Shown in pieces: positions 1 through 7,881 of a DNA stretch of 64,000 nucleotides (the stretch's first letter is position 1; the number at the start of each line of letters is the position of its first letter). The stretch spans positions 2,803,001-2,867,000 of the forward strand of contig NZ_CP154630.1 of NCBI RefSeq assembly GCF_039555535.1. Reading direction: 5' to 3'. The DNA comes from Stenotrophomonas maltophilia. GTDB lineage: Bacteria > Pseudomonadota > Gammaproteobacteria > Xanthomonadales > Xanthomonadaceae. The position numbers and the translations under genes were made by a program. The notes below the pieces were generated by a model. That model was not told the origin of the DNA and did no database searches. It saw only the letters and a list, made by a program, of their open reading frames with translations.

Positions 1-237
1 CCACCCTTCGTCGCCCTTGGCCGCCAGCTGCGCCAGCTCGATCAGCGCGTCAGTGACGCCCTTCATTGCCGAAACGACAGTGACCTGCAGCGATTCGGGA
101 CGCGCCAGCAGCAGGCCGGCGACATGGCGGTAGCGCTCGGCGTCGGCCACCGACGTGCCGCCGAACTTGTGCACGACGATGGACGGTGCGGCCAGATCGG
201 CCGGGGCAACGGGTTGGGCGGGGGCGTGGGAAGACAT
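1..237 (-). CDS. thrA: Bifunctional aspartokinase / homoserine dehydrogenase, N-terminal part only
   Basis: Only the first 79 codons are inside the window; the gene runs off the left edge. After about 20 variable residues comes VHKFGGTSVADAERY, the nucleotide-binding start of aspartate kinases, then the VVSAMKG strand typical of the family. Aspartokinase phosphorylates aspartate at the head of threonine, methionine and lysine synthesis. That it is the fused kinase-dehydrogenase is inferred from the Thr/Ile/Val leader peptide directly upstream, which fits a thr operon; the dehydrogenase half is not visible. The ATG at 237 is the first in frame after the leader region. Confidence 0.85.
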   Translation of the reverse strand, partial: MSSHAPAQPVAPADLAAPSIVVHKFGGTSVADAERYRHVAGLLLARPESLQVTVVSAMKGVTDALIELAQLAAKGDEGW

Positions 238-246
238 GCAGACCTC

Positions 247-307
247 GGCAGGAGGCCCCGTCGCATGCAAGTGTCGAGTCTCCCCGCCACCTGGATGGTG
301 CGGGGCC
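247..307 (-). terminator. Candidate attenuator between leader peptide and thrA
   Basis: On the minus strand the gap holds GGCCCCGCACC, then GGTGGCGGGG, then CGGGGCC. The first segment can pair with either of the other two, giving mutually exclusive hairpins as expected for attenuation. No uridine run follows the distal hairpin, so whether it stops RNA polymerase directly or hides the thrA ribosome site is unclear. Confidence 0.5.
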
Positions 308-321
308 GTGGTTTTCGGGAG

Positions 322-456
322 TTACACGAAGACGACGGGCCGCACCAGGCGAGTGGTGACGGTGGTGGTGGTAATGGTGGTGATGGCGACCGGCACAGTC
401 GAACGGCCCGCAGTGGCGGGGGCGATCAGGCTGGCGTGGGCGGCATCAAGGACCAT
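322..456 (-). CDS. thrL: thr operon leader peptide
   Basis: A 44-codon ORF, too short for normal gene calling, between the thr promoter and thrA. Its second half holds the run ITTITTTTVTT, with threonine, isoleucine and valine codons packed together, and it ends RLVRPVVFV before TAA. Such a run is the signature of a leader whose translation senses charged tRNA-Thr and tRNA-Ile and so controls an attenuator. The gene ends 84 bases before the thrA start, and inverted repeats lie in that gap. I see no clear Shine-Dalgarno before the ATG, and a TTGACA box lies only about 30 bases upstream, so the message may be leaderless. Confidence 0.8.
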   Translation of the reverse strand: MVLDAAHASLIAPATAGRSTVPVAITTITTTTVTTRLVRPVVFV

Positions 457-463
457 GGCGTAC

Positions 464-493
464 AGAAAACACTGCACGCCGGGCGGCTGTCAA
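464..493 (-). promoter_or_regulatory. Probable promoter of the thr operon
   Basis: A perfect -35 hexamer TTGACA lies on the minus strand at 493-488. The expected -10 position, about 17 bases further (near 470-464), reads GTTTTC or TTTTCT, which is poor. Transcription would start within a few bases of the leader-peptide ATG at 456. The -35 is seen; the -10 and start point are inferred. Confidence 0.45.
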
Positions 494-594
494 GTGCTGC
501 GATGCAAAATTTCTCTGCGGCGATCATCGGCCAACGTGCCGGCATTTGGTTGCAACTGAGACAAAGTGGACATCAGCGCGCTTGCGGGCCGTAT

Positions 595-1545
595 TCAGCC
601 GGCATGTTCGGCGATTGCCCGCGGCGTGCGATGTGCATGCGCGCACAGCATCACACCCGCCACCAGGAACACGATTGCCAGCGCCTCCAGCAGCGTCGGC
701 CAACGCTGCTGCCAGGCGAAGGCGTACAGCAGCGCGAACAGCGTCTCGAACACAATCATCTGCCCGGTGAGGGTCAGTGGCAGCAGGCGACTGGCCCGGT
801 TCCAGAATGCGTTGCCGAGGATCGAGGCCACCACTGCCACACCCGCACTGATGGCCCAGAACCCGCTCCATTGCGCCGCCGAATGGCTGCCGGTGTGACC
901 GATGAAGGCCATCGGCACCAGCAGCAGGGCCAGGCCACCGGTGGTGACGCCGGTCAGCAGTGACCAGTCGTGGCTGGACAGGTCCGGCCGGCGCGCCAGC
1001 CAGCGGCTGTTGCCGATCGAGTACAGTGCCCACGAGAACAGCGCGCCAAACGCGCACAACAGGCCGATCAGGCGCTGCCGCCACGGGGTTGCCAGGTGCT
1101 CGGACATCAGTGCCTCCCAGCCGACCAAGGCCACGCCGAGCACGCACAGGCCCAACGCCGGCAGCAGCTGCTTCAAAGGCACTGCACCCTGTTCGCGCAC
1201 GCCGACCAGGGTGACCACCGCCGGAATCAGGCCGACAATCAGGGACGCCGCCGCGCCGCCTGCCCACTGCACCGCGGTGGCCAGCAACAGGAAGTACACG
1301 AGGTTGCCAGCCAGGCTCAGCCACAGCAGGCCGATCCATTCGGCGCGACCGAGCTTCGGCGCCAGCCGTTTCCAGCGCGGCAGCAACAGGGCTACGGCAA
1401 TCAGGCCATAGACCAGGTAGCGACCGGCGGACAGTTGCAGGGCGTTGAACGACTGCAGCACAGCGGGCGCGAGGAAGACCACGCCCCAGAGCGCGCCGGC
1501 GGCAACGCCATTGGCGATGCCCAGGGCCATCGGGTTGTTGCGCAT
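595..1545 (-). CDS. EamA/DMT-family membrane transporter
   Basis: About 316 residues, almost wholly made of hydrophobic helices (roughly ten), in the two-times-five repeat layout of drug/metabolite transporters: first half ALGIANGVAAGALWGVVFLAP, second half beginning near IGLLCAFGALFSWALYS. Such proteins export amino acids, drugs or metabolites across the inner membrane; the substrate here is unknown. The ATG at 1545 is preferred over one 19 codons upstream because it leads straight into the first helix and the added stretch is basic and non-hydrophobic. An AraC regulator gene lies just upstream on the same strand, separated by a palindromic repeat, and may control it. Confidence 0.8.
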   Translation of the reverse strand: MRNNPMALGIANGVAAGALWGVVFLAPAVLQSFNALQLSAGRYLVYGLIAVALLLPRWKRLAPKLGRAEWIGLLWLSLAGNLVYFLLLATAVQWAGGAAASLIVGLIPAVVTLVGVREQGAVPLKQLLPALGLCVLGVALVGWEALMSEHLATPWRQRLIGLLCAFGALFSWALYSIGNSRWLARRPDLSSHDWSLLTGVTTGGLALLLVPMAFIGHTGSHSAAQWSGFWAISAGVAVVASILGNAFWNRASRLLPLTLTGQMIVFETLFALLYAFAWQQRWPTLLEALAIVFLVAGVMLCAHAHRTPRAIAEHAG

Positions 1546-1642
1546 TCGGGTTCTTCGGGGGAGAGAGAACAGGCCGCGCAGTGTAAGCGCTGGCCGGTGC
1601 ACGCTCTTGACCCAGGCTACTGCCCTGCGCTGTCGCTGATCT

Positions 1643-1718
1643 GTAGAGCCGAGCCCATGCTCGGCTGCGATTGCCCGCTGTGTAGATAAAGGCAGCCGAG
1701 CGTGGGCTCGGCTCTACA
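1643..1718. repeat. Inverted pair of SMAG/REP palindromes
   Basis: Two stem-loops face each other: GTAG then AGCCGAGC-CCAT-GCTCGGCT at 1643-1666, and its mirror at 1693-1718 ending CTCTAC. A GTAG head before a GC-rich palindrome defines the SMAG family of S. maltophilia REP elements. The pair fills the gap between the AraC and EamA genes and could act on their shared transcript. Confidence 0.85.
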
Positions 1719-1720
1719 GG

Positions 1721-2416
1721 TCAGATGGCGCCCCGGCGCCACGCTGCGGGGGTCTGGCCGCACTCGCGGCGCAGCGCTCGGGTCAGTGCGCTCTGCTCGG
1801 AATAGCCTGCAGCGAGTGCGATATCGCAGATCGACGCGGTGCTGGTGCGCAGCTGGTGCTTGGCCCAGCGCAACCGGCACGCACTGAGCCAAGCCTGCGG
1901 GCTGAGCCCGAACTCACGCTGGAACAGCGCATGCAAGCGGCTCTCGCCGACACCCACGAACGCGGCCATGCGCGCCACCGGCCACGCCTGGCCGGGCTCC
2001 GCCTGCACTGCCGCGCACAGCCCCTGCATGCGTGCGCCACTGCCGGCGGGGGCAAACACCTGCAACAACTGCGGCAACAGCGCCGGCATCGGTTGCCCAG
2101 CCTGTACGCTGGCAAGACGCCGGCGCAGCGCCAATGGCAGGTAAAGCCAGCGTTGGCGGCACAGATGCTCCTGCGTGCCGTCATCGAGCACACCCGGGGC
2201 ACAATCGACGATCACGAAACCATTCGGCCCATCCGCCATCTGGTCATGCGCCTCACCGGCGGCAACGAATGCCCCCTGCAGGACGTCCAGGCGACCACCG
2301 CGGCCTTCCATTTCGAATTGCAGTTCACCCCGCAGCGGCAGCACCCACTGCGCATAGTCATGGCGGTCCAGGCCGGTGGCCTGGCCGTAGTGCCGCAGGT
2401 GGAAGATGGCGCCCAT
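1721..2416 (-). CDS. AraC-family transcriptional regulator
   Basis: 231 residues. The N-terminal part (about 1-110) is a cupin-like sensor with HLRHYGQATGLDRHDYAQWVLPLRGELQFEMEG. The C-terminal 100 residues hold the two helix-turn-helix motifs of AraC proteins: VARMAAFVGVGESRLHALFQREFG and ICDIALAAGYSEQSALTRALRR. It lies upstream of the EamA exporter gene in the same direction, a common pairing where the regulator controls the exporter; that link is inference. The effector is unknown. Confidence 0.82.
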   Translation of the reverse strand: MGAIFHLRHYGQATGLDRHDYAQWVLPLRGELQFEMEGRGGRLDVLQGAFVAAGEAHDQMADGPNGFVIVDCAPGVLDDGTQEHLCRQRWLYLPLALRRRLASVQAGQPMPALLPQLLQVFAPAGSGARMQGLCAAVQAEPGQAWPVARMAAFVGVGESRLHALFQREFGLSPQAWLSACRLRWAKHQLRTSTASICDIALAAGYSEQSALTRALRRECGQTPAAWRRGAI

Positions 2417-2488
2417 CGGCGCAGTGTGCGCGTGTAATACCGGCCGCGCAAACCGCTGCTATAGTCGATCCGTCATCCAACGCAGGGA

Positions 2489-3277
2489 ATGCAGGTCATG
2501 ACCGATCAGTACGTGCGCCTGGTGCTTGCTGCCGGCCTCGGCCTGGCCCTCGCCGCGACGGCCTCCGCACAGCAACGTATGCCACCGGCACCGCATTGCA
2601 TGGACGCTGTCGGAGTGCAGGAAGTGGAGCAGGCCTCGCCGCGCTCGATTGCCCTGCGCGCTGCGTCCGGCCAGGCCTATCGCATCGATTTCAGCGAGGA
2701 TTGCCCCGGGGTCCGCGCAGCCACCACCTTGAAGCTGGAAGCGCCCGCCGGTTGGGCCTGCGGCCGACCCAGCGAGCGCGTCGTGGTTGACGGCCGCAGC
2801 TGCGCCGTCAGCGCGGTCACGCCGGTACAGAACCGCGACTATGCCAGCGTGACCCGCGACAGCGACCGCCTGCGCACCGCTACCCTGCCCGCCATGACCA
2901 TCCGCGAACGCAAGGAGGTGCGCCGCAGCTTCGGCGGCTCGCCCTCGTACTGCTTCGCGACCCGCAACGTGCGCGCATGGTCGTCCGATCCGCAGGGCAT
3001 GCTGGTGGAGACCAATCCGCGCCGCAATGGCGGGCATCGCTACTACCGCGTGGAACTCGGCAGCCATTGCCGCCAGCTTGATCGTGCGCCACAGCTCAGC
3101 TTCCACTCCGGCCTGCAGAATGGCCTGATCTGCGGCAATCCCGGCGACCGGGTCACGACCGCCGGGTTCGAAGCAGGCGACCTGCGCCATGACGGGATCG
3201 CGCCGCTGCCGCAGTACACCCGCGGCAGCTGCACGATCCAGGCGGTCTACCCGGCCTCCGGCCAGGCGTCGAACTAA
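2489..3277 (+). CDS. Exported protein with an internal cysteine-containing duplication, function unknown
   Basis: 262 residues with a signal peptide (VRLVLAAGLGLALAATASAQQ). The mature part is two similar halves of about 85 residues. Each begins with a Cys and ends with a C/CG-P-R-V...C-x-(I/V)-x-AV pattern: CGRPSERVV..CAVSAV in the first half and CGNPGDRVT..CTIQAV in the second. The cysteines probably form matched disulfides in the periplasm. The fold resembles small Xanthomonadaceae DUF6491-type proteins, but I cannot confirm that. The start has AGGGA just before the ATG; an in-frame ATG three codons later is also possible. The gene ends convergently with the hydrolase gene, overlapping by four bases. 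Confidence 0.65.
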   Translation: MQVMTDQYVRLVLAAGLGLALAATASAQQRMPPAPHCMDAVGVQEVEQASPRSIALRAASGQAYRIDFSEDCPGVRAATTLKLEAPAGWACGRPSERVVVDGRSCAVSAVTPVQNRDYASVTRDSDRLRTATLPAMTIRERKEVRRSFGGSPSYCFATRNVRAWSSDPQGMLVETNPRRNGGHRYYRVELGSHCRQLDRAPQLSFHSGLQNGLICGNPGDRVTTAGFEAGDLRHDGIAPLPQYTRGSCTIQAVYPASGQASN

Positions 3278-4326
3278 CCGTCGACGCCGAGGAAGGTGAA
3301 CGGTGCGCTGGGCACGAACTGGCCCAGTGCATCGCCGGAGAAGGTATTGCGCTGGTCCGGGCCAAGATCCAGCTTGAGCACCTTGCCACCGAAATCGACC
3401 TTGTTCAGATCGACCCAGAACGTGTTCGGGGTCAGTGCGGATTCGAAGAAGTACAGCCTCCGCTTGTGGTCGGCCACGGTGCGCCAGCGCGTGGATGAAA
3501 TGTTCGGCTCGCCCGGCGTGGTGATGCCGTAGGGCACCGAGGTATTGCGGATCACGCTGAACACACTGGCCAGCGCCACGACCGGGTCTTCGGCCTTGGG
3601 AATGGCGTTGATGTAGAAAGAGGCGCGCGCGAAGCGGTCGGCGGAACGGTTGGTGCCCGGCAGCATCACCGTGCCACCGATCTGCTGCCAGTAGGTGTTG
3701 AGCGCCAGCTGCTGCTCGAAGATCGGCGAGTTGGTCATCACCTGGTAGCGCCGGTCATGATGGATCACCTGACGACCGCCGATGTACTCGACGATGGCGC
3801 TGTCGCCGCTGGCATCGGACAGCGACAGGTGCAGCGTCGCCTGGCGATCCTCACCGGGCACCTTGTCCGTGACGATCGAATACGGTTCACGCCTCAGCGC
3901 TGCCACCGCCTCGTCCACCGTGGCGAAGTTGTCCAGCACGTACTGTGCCCACAGCGAGATGGCCAGGCCCGGTTTGGTGCCACGCTGCTGTGGATACTCC
4001 GATTCGACCAGCCACAGCAGGTTGGCCACCAGGCCCTTTTCGTTCATGCCATCGGTGGTCGACACGTCGTAGCCGGTCGCCACCACCGAGCCGTAGCGCG
4101 CGGTCCAGGCCAACGACTTCGGGCCTGCCTGGCCGGTGCGCGCAATGCCGCGCGGCAGTATGTAGAGGTTGGTCGCCACATCGACCTTCCAGTCCATCGA
4201 GCGCGCGGTGATCACATCACCGTTGTCGCCCAGGTACACCGCGCGCGTGCAGGCCAGAGCCGGTGCCACGGCTGCGGCCAGCGCGACCACCAGCATCCCT
4301 CTTCCCATCCACTTCATCCGTGCCAT
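3274..4326 (-). CDS. Secreted choloylglycine-hydrolase (penicillin V acylase) family protein
   Basis: 350 residues. A signal peptide (to about residue 25) ends ALA and is followed at once by CTRAVY, so processing would expose Cys26 as the N-terminal nucleophile of an Ntn hydrolase. Family marks follow: ITARSMDW just after the Cys, GMNEKGL near residue 95, an Asn in MTNSP near 205 and a late STRWRTVADH. The family cleaves linear amides such as conjugated bile salts, penicillin V or acyl-homoserine lactones; the substrate here is unknown. The start is supported by AAAGGAG 9 bases upstream; longer versions read through non-coding sequence. Confidence 0.8.
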   Translation of the reverse strand: MARMKWMGRGMLVVALAAAVAPALACTRAVYLGDNGDVITARSMDWKVDVATNLYILPRGIARTGQAGPKSLAWTARYGSVVATGYDVSTTDGMNEKGLVANLLWLVESEYPQQRGTKPGLAISLWAQYVLDNFATVDEAVAALRREPYSIVTDKVPGEDRQATLHLSLSDASGDSAIVEYIGGRQVIHHDRRYQVMTNSPIFEQQLALNTYWQQIGGTVMLPGTNRSADRFARASFYINAIPKAEDPVVALASVFSVIRNTSVPYGITTPGEPNISSTRWRTVADHKRRLYFFESALTPNTFWVDLNKVDFGGKVLKLDLGPDQRNTFSGDALGQFVPSAPFTFLGVDG

Positions 4327-4393
4327 GTCGTTGCACTCCTTTCCCCGTGATCCGAAGATAGGACCCCAAGCAGGGTGACACAAGGGTGAAGCC

Positions 4394-4807
4394 TCAACGG
4401 ACGAAGCGGTCGTGCAGCCAGAATCCTGCAAGCATCGCCGGCACGAACCACAGGGATTCGCGCGATGCCACGGCCAGCCCGGCGATGGCCGGGCCCGGGC
4501 AATAGCCCGCCCAGCCCCAGCCGATGCCGAACAGCGCGGCACCCAGCAGCAGGCGAGCATCGACACCCCGGGCAGCAGGCAGCTGGAAGTGGAGCGAGAA
4601 CCACGGCTGCACGCGCCGCAGCACCCAACGCTGCCCGACCGCACTGACCAGCAGCGCCGAGCCCAGCACCCACATCAGCGTGGGATCGAAGTCGCCCGTG
4701 ATGTCGAGGAAGCCGAGGACACGACGCGCGTCGGTCATTCCCGAAAGCGCCAACCCCATGCCAAACAATGCGCCCGCCGCGCCGGCGGCCCAGACTGCGC
4801 GGCTCAT
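4394..4807 (-). CDS. YeeE/YedE-family sulfur transport protein, second half
   Basis: 137 residues, three to four membrane helices, with the family motifs GLALSGMTDARRVLGFLD and WGWAGYCPGPAI; the conserved Cys lies in GYCPGPA. YeeE/YedE proteins move thiosulfate or related sulfur species through the inner membrane using conserved cysteines. Here the function is split over two small proteins, this one and the gene just upstream, whose stop overlaps this ATG by four bases. Both are divergent from an ArsR/BigR-type regulator and probably controlled by it. Confidence 0.82.
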   Translation of the reverse strand: MSRAVWAAGAAGALFGMGLALSGMTDARRVLGFLDITGDFDPTLMWVLGSALLVSAVGQRWVLRRVQPWFSLHFQLPAARGVDARLLLGAALFGIGWGWAGYCPGPAIAGLAVASRESLWFVPAMLAGFWLHDRFVR

Positions 4808-5241
4808 GCCAGGCCTCCGCCATGACGGACCAGGAAGGTGGTCAGCATCGCGCAGGCCATGAACACCAGCACGGCTGCCAGCGAACGCTTTGAGCCGCGG
4901 GCCATGCCGCAGACGCCGTGACCACTGGTGCAGCCATTGCCCAGCCGTGTACCGAAGCCGACCAGCAGCCCGGCTCCGATCAACTGCCAGGCCGGCAAAG
5001 CATCACGCAGCAACACGCGTGGCGATGCCTCGGGCACCGATTGCCACCACAGGACCAGCCCAGCCGACGCGAGCAGTCCGGCCAGGAAGGCCCAGCGCCA
5101 GCCACGCTCGCCTTTGGCTGCGTGCAGGCTGCCCGCGGCGATGCCGCTGATGCCCGCCACGCGTCCGATGGTGGCGAGCAACAGCACCGCAGCGGCGCCG
5201 ATCAACGCACCACCTGCCACTGCACTCCATGGCACGTTCAT
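4804..5241 (-). CDS. YeeE/YedE-family sulfur transport protein, first half
   Basis: 145 residues, four predicted helices. The central GFGTRLGNGCTSGHGVCGMARGS is the family hallmark, with two cysteines in the CTSGHGVC pore motif. It is translated ahead of and overlaps the second YeeE/YedE gene, so the two are probably made in equal amounts and act together. Upstream lies the perfect palindrome at 5282-5299 and the divergent BigR-like gene, the layout of sulfide-detoxification loci. No persulfide dioxygenase gene is nearby in this window. Confidence 0.85.
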   Translation of the reverse strand: MNVPWSAVAGGALIGAAAVLLLATIGRVAGISGIAAGSLHAAKGERGWRWAFLAGLLASAGLVLWWQSVPEASPRVLLRDALPAWQLIGAGLLVGFGTRLGNGCTSGHGVCGMARGSKRSLAAVLVFMACAMLTTFLVRHGGGLA

Positions 5242-5281
5242 GCCCCGCCCTCTTCACTGCCGCACATGGGATTGTCCATTT

Positions 5282-5299
5282 ATTTAGATTATTCTAAAT
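5282..5299. promoter_or_regulatory. Operator of the BigR/ArsR-type repressor
   Basis: ATTTAGA-TTAT-TCTAAAT is a perfect 7-bp inverted repeat in an AT-rich patch between the divergent regulator and transporter genes. Its sequence and place match operators of the BigR class. It overlaps where -10 and -35 elements of both genes should lie, so binding would block both promoters. Confidence 0.75.
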
Positions 5300-5327
5300 T
5301 AGATCATCCTAAACAAAATGGTCAACC

Positions 5328-5648
5328 ATGGCCCGCACCCAGCTCGACAGCGCCGCGATGGCCGAACACGCTTCACAGGCAGCCACGCTGCTCAAAAGCC
5401 TCGCCCACCCGGCCCGGTTGCGGGTGCTGTGCCGCCTGGTAGAAGGTGAGGCACCGGTGCCGGAACTGCAGGCACTGACCGGCCTGAGCGCATCGGCGCT
5501 GTCACAGCACCTGGCGGTACTGCGCGGACTGGATATCGTGGCGACCCGGCGCGAAGCACAGGCAATCCACTACCGGGTCATTGAAGGGCCGGCGCTGGGC
5601 GTGCTGCAGGCGCTGCATGCGGCCTACTGCGGTGGTACTTCGCGCTGA
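5328..5648 (+). CDS. BigR-like ArsR-family sulfide-responsive repressor
   Basis: 106 residues forming one winged helix: LLKSLAHPARLRVLCRLVEGE, the recognition region LTGLSASALSQHLAVLRGL, then the wing. Two cysteines, in RVLCRL (about residue 35) and AAYCGG (about 101), match the pair that forms a disulfide or polysulfide bridge in BigR/YgaV/SqrR regulators, rather than a metal site. It should release the operator when reactive sulfur appears and so derepress the YeeE/YedE pair. An ATG nine bases upstream is out of frame; the chosen start is the first usable one after the operator. Confidence 0.82.
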   Translation: MARTQLDSAAMAEHASQAATLLKSLAHPARLRVLCRLVEGEAPVPELQALTGLSASALSQHLAVLRGLDIVATRREAQAIHYRVIEGPALGVLQALHAAYCGGTSR

Positions 5649-5663
5649 ATCCGGCGCAGGCCT

Positions 5664-6092
5664 TCAACCAGCGTGCAGCACCGGCTGCACCACCTGATCG
5701 AGCAGGTCCACCGGCGTCGGTGCCGAACGGTCGCCCTGCAGGGTGCGGGTGAACCCTGACCAGTCACTGGAAGAAAGCTGGCGCAGCATCGCCGCGTCGA
5801 CCGGGAGCGACCGCATCGCCCAATAGGGAAACTGGCGCTGGCCCAGGCGCCCGCGTGCCAGTTCGATGATGTCGATGTGGCTTCCTGCCTGCAGGATGCG
5901 CTCGTAGACCGAATCGATGCCGTCCGGCGGACCCTCGATGTACTGCAGGAAACGTTCGCCGTCATGCAGCAGCACGCCGGTCACCCCTGCCAGCTTGTTG
6001 AAACGTGCCGCGTCTTCCACCAGCCGATGCAGGCGCTCGGCGGAAAGGTCCGGCAGCGCCCGGCTGACGTAGGCGATGACGCGCAATGGCAT
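5664..6092 (-). CDS. Stand-alone BLUF-domain blue-light sensor
   Basis: 142 residues, nearly all one BLUF domain. The flavin-pocket residues are present: Tyr8 in IAYVS, Asn32 in FNKLAGVTGVL and Gln50 in RFLQYIEGP; the FPYWAMRSLP stretch gives the Trp/Met pair near residue 90-93. Such short proteins bind FAD and signal through a partner or their C-terminal helices. No output domain is fused. The neighbour downstream is a kinase locus, but there is no overlap and a link is not shown. Confidence 0.88.
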   Translation of the reverse strand: MPLRVIAYVSRALPDLSAERLHRLVEDAARFNKLAGVTGVLLHDGERFLQYIEGPPDGIDSVYERILQAGSHIDIIELARGRLGQRQFPYWAMRSLPVDAAMLRQLSSSDWSGFTRTLQGDRSAPTPVDLLDQVVQPVLHAG

Positions 6093-6175
6093 GGCGCTTC
6101 CCTGGCAGGATGTGCACCCACGGTAGCAGTTGCGGACGAGTCCGTCTCAGTCCGCCGGGCCGTTGCCTGAAGAGT

Positions 6176-7309
6176 TCAGGTTGCCGCCATGACCGCGCCG
6201 TCGAAACGCCGTGGCAGCACTGCCTCGAACACCACCTGCCCCGCTTCGTTGCGGGCCGCAATGCGCCCGCCGTGCGCGCGGACGAACTGATCGACGATGT
6301 ACAGGCCAAGGCCCAGGCCCTTGCTCTGGTGGAAGCTGGCCTTGAAGGGCTCGAACAGTCGCGGCAACAGCGCATCATCGATCCGGCCGGCGTTACTGAC
6401 CCGCAGCAGCACGCTGCGCGGGTCGCGCCCATCCACCTCCACCCTGGCCTCGCTGCCATGGGTCAGCGCATTGCCGACCAGGTTGGCGGCGACCTGGCCA
6501 AGGCGATCCAGATCGCCCTGCAGCCGCGTGTCTCCCTGCATGTCCAGGCGGATCCGGTCCATCCCATGCGCGCTGCCTGCTTCGGCCACTACCGCGCGCG
6601 TCACGTCGGCCAGATCGCAGGCACTTGCCTCCAGCCTCAGGCCACCGCTGCGGATCCGCGAGAAATCCAGCAGCTGCTCGACCATCCGCGCCATCCGCAG
6701 GGTGCTGGCTTCCAGGTGCTGAAGAGTCTGCTGCGCGCCTGCGTTGCCTTCCGGAAGCTCCAGCGCCAGCTTGTCGGTGCACAGCAGGATCGCCGACAGC
6801 GGCGTGCGCAGATCGTGGGTCAGCACCGCGGCCATCGTCTCGTTGAGCTTCAACGCGCGCTCCAGTGCCTCGTTGCGCGCCTTCAGCAACTGCCGCTGCT
6901 GGTACAGCTCGATGAAGACATTGACCTTGCTCAGGATCACCTGTGGCGCCACCGGCTTGTGCAGGAAATCCACGGCGCCGCTCTCGTAGCCCTTGAAGAC
7001 GCGCAGCGGATCGTCAGGCGAGGCGGTCAGGAAGATGATCGGCACGTCGCGACTGCGATGCGAACCGCGCATCAGCTCGGCCAGGGTGAAGCCATCAATC
7101 TCGGGCATGTGCACGTCGAGCAGGGCCAGGGCCACTTCGTGCTCCAGCAACAACTCCAGTGCCTGCGCACCCGAGCCAGCCAGCAGCAGGTTGACCCCTT
7201 CGCGCTGCAGCAATGCCTGCATGGCTACCAGGTTCTGCGGCACGTCGTCGACGATCAGCAGGTTGACCCGGGTCTGCGAGTGCGCAGGGTCCGGTGGCAG
7301 CAGGTTCAT
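6176..7309 (-). CDS. Receiver-histidine kinase hybrid (REC-HisKA-HATPase)
   Basis: 377 residues from the ATG at 7309. An N-terminal receiver domain (VNLLIVDDVPQN, phospho-acceptor Asp65 in LLDVHMPEIDG, TAS, KP) is followed by a short helix, the H-box AAVLTHDLRTPLSA with His165, and an ATPase domain (NLVGNALTHGS; GLGLGLYIVDQFVRAHGG). Having the receiver before the kinase suggests it takes phosphate from the large hybrid kinase two genes upstream and then acts as a second kinase. The start overlaps the cheB stop by four bases (ATGA); a more upstream ATG would overlap cheB further. Confidence 0.85.
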   Translation of the reverse strand: MNLLPPDPAHSQTRVNLLIVDDVPQNLVAMQALLQREGVNLLLAGSGAQALELLLEHEVALALLDVHMPEIDGFTLAELMRGSHRSRDVPIIFLTASPDDPLRVFKGYESGAVDFLHKPVAPQVILSKVNVFIELYQQRQLLKARNEALERALKLNETMAAVLTHDLRTPLSAILLCTDKLALELPEGNAGAQQTLQHLEASTLRMARMVEQLLDFSRIRSGGLRLEASACDLADVTRAVVAEAGSAHGMDRIRLDMQGDTRLQGDLDRLGQVAANLVGNALTHGSEARVEVDGRDPRSVLLRVSNAGRIDDALLPRLFEPFKASFHQSKGLGLGLYIVDQFVRAHGGRIAARNEAGQVVFEAVLPRRFDGAVMAAT

Positions 7310-7881
7310 GCAAACGACTCCTTCAGGCGGCGACACATCATTTCAAGAGGCAGCACGGCATCGGCACCGGCGTACTGCAGGGCGGACGCCGGCATCATCG
7401 ACGCCTCGGCTTCCTCGGGACATTGCAGCCAGGCACGGCCACCGGCAGCACGCACCGCGGCGACATCTTCGCTGCCATCGCTGCTGGCGCCGGTCAGCAA
7501 CAGTGCAAGCACCTGCGGGCCGAACACCGCGGCGGCGGATTCAAACAACGGGTCGATGGCCGGCCGCGAGAACAGCACCGGCTCATCCACCGACAACGCC
7601 AGCGAACCGGCGTCTTCCACCAGCAGGTGGTAGTCCGGTGGCGCGAACGTCACCGTACCGGGCTGCAGTGGCTGCTTGTCCTCGGCCTCGCGCACCGGCA
7701 ACGCGCAGTACGGCGCCAGCACCTCGGCGATGCGGCTGGTGCGGTCACGCGGCAGGTGCAGCACGGCCAGCACCGGCGCCGGCAGCCCCGACGGCAACGC
7801 ACCCAGCACGGCCTGCAGGGCCGCGACCCCACCCGCCGACGCACCGATCACCAGCAGCGCGGGACGCGCCGGCACCACCAT
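7306..7881 (-). CDS. cheB: CheB-type methylesterase without receiver domain
   Basis: 191 residues matching only the catalytic domain of CheB: VIGASAGGVAAL with the nucleophile Ser, HLPRDRTSRIAEVL with the catalytic His, and TGASSDGSEDVAAV with the Asp. CheB removes methyl groups from glutamates of chemoreceptors or related proteins. The missing receiver half implies it is not directly phosphorylated. Its ATG overlaps the cheR stop (TGATG). No chemoreceptor gene or cheA/cheW lies in this window, so its target may be a non-chemotaxis partner, perhaps one of the neighbouring kinases. Confidence 0.85.
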   Translation of the reverse strand: MVVPARPALLVIGASAGGVAALQAVLGALPSGLPAPVLAVLHLPRDRTSRIAEVLAPYCALPVREAEDKQPLQPGTVTFAPPDYHLLVEDAGSLALSVDEPVLFSRPAIDPLFESAAAVFGPQVLALLLTGASSDGSEDVAAVRAAGGRAWLQCPEEAEASMMPASALQYAGADAVLPLEMMCRRLKESFA

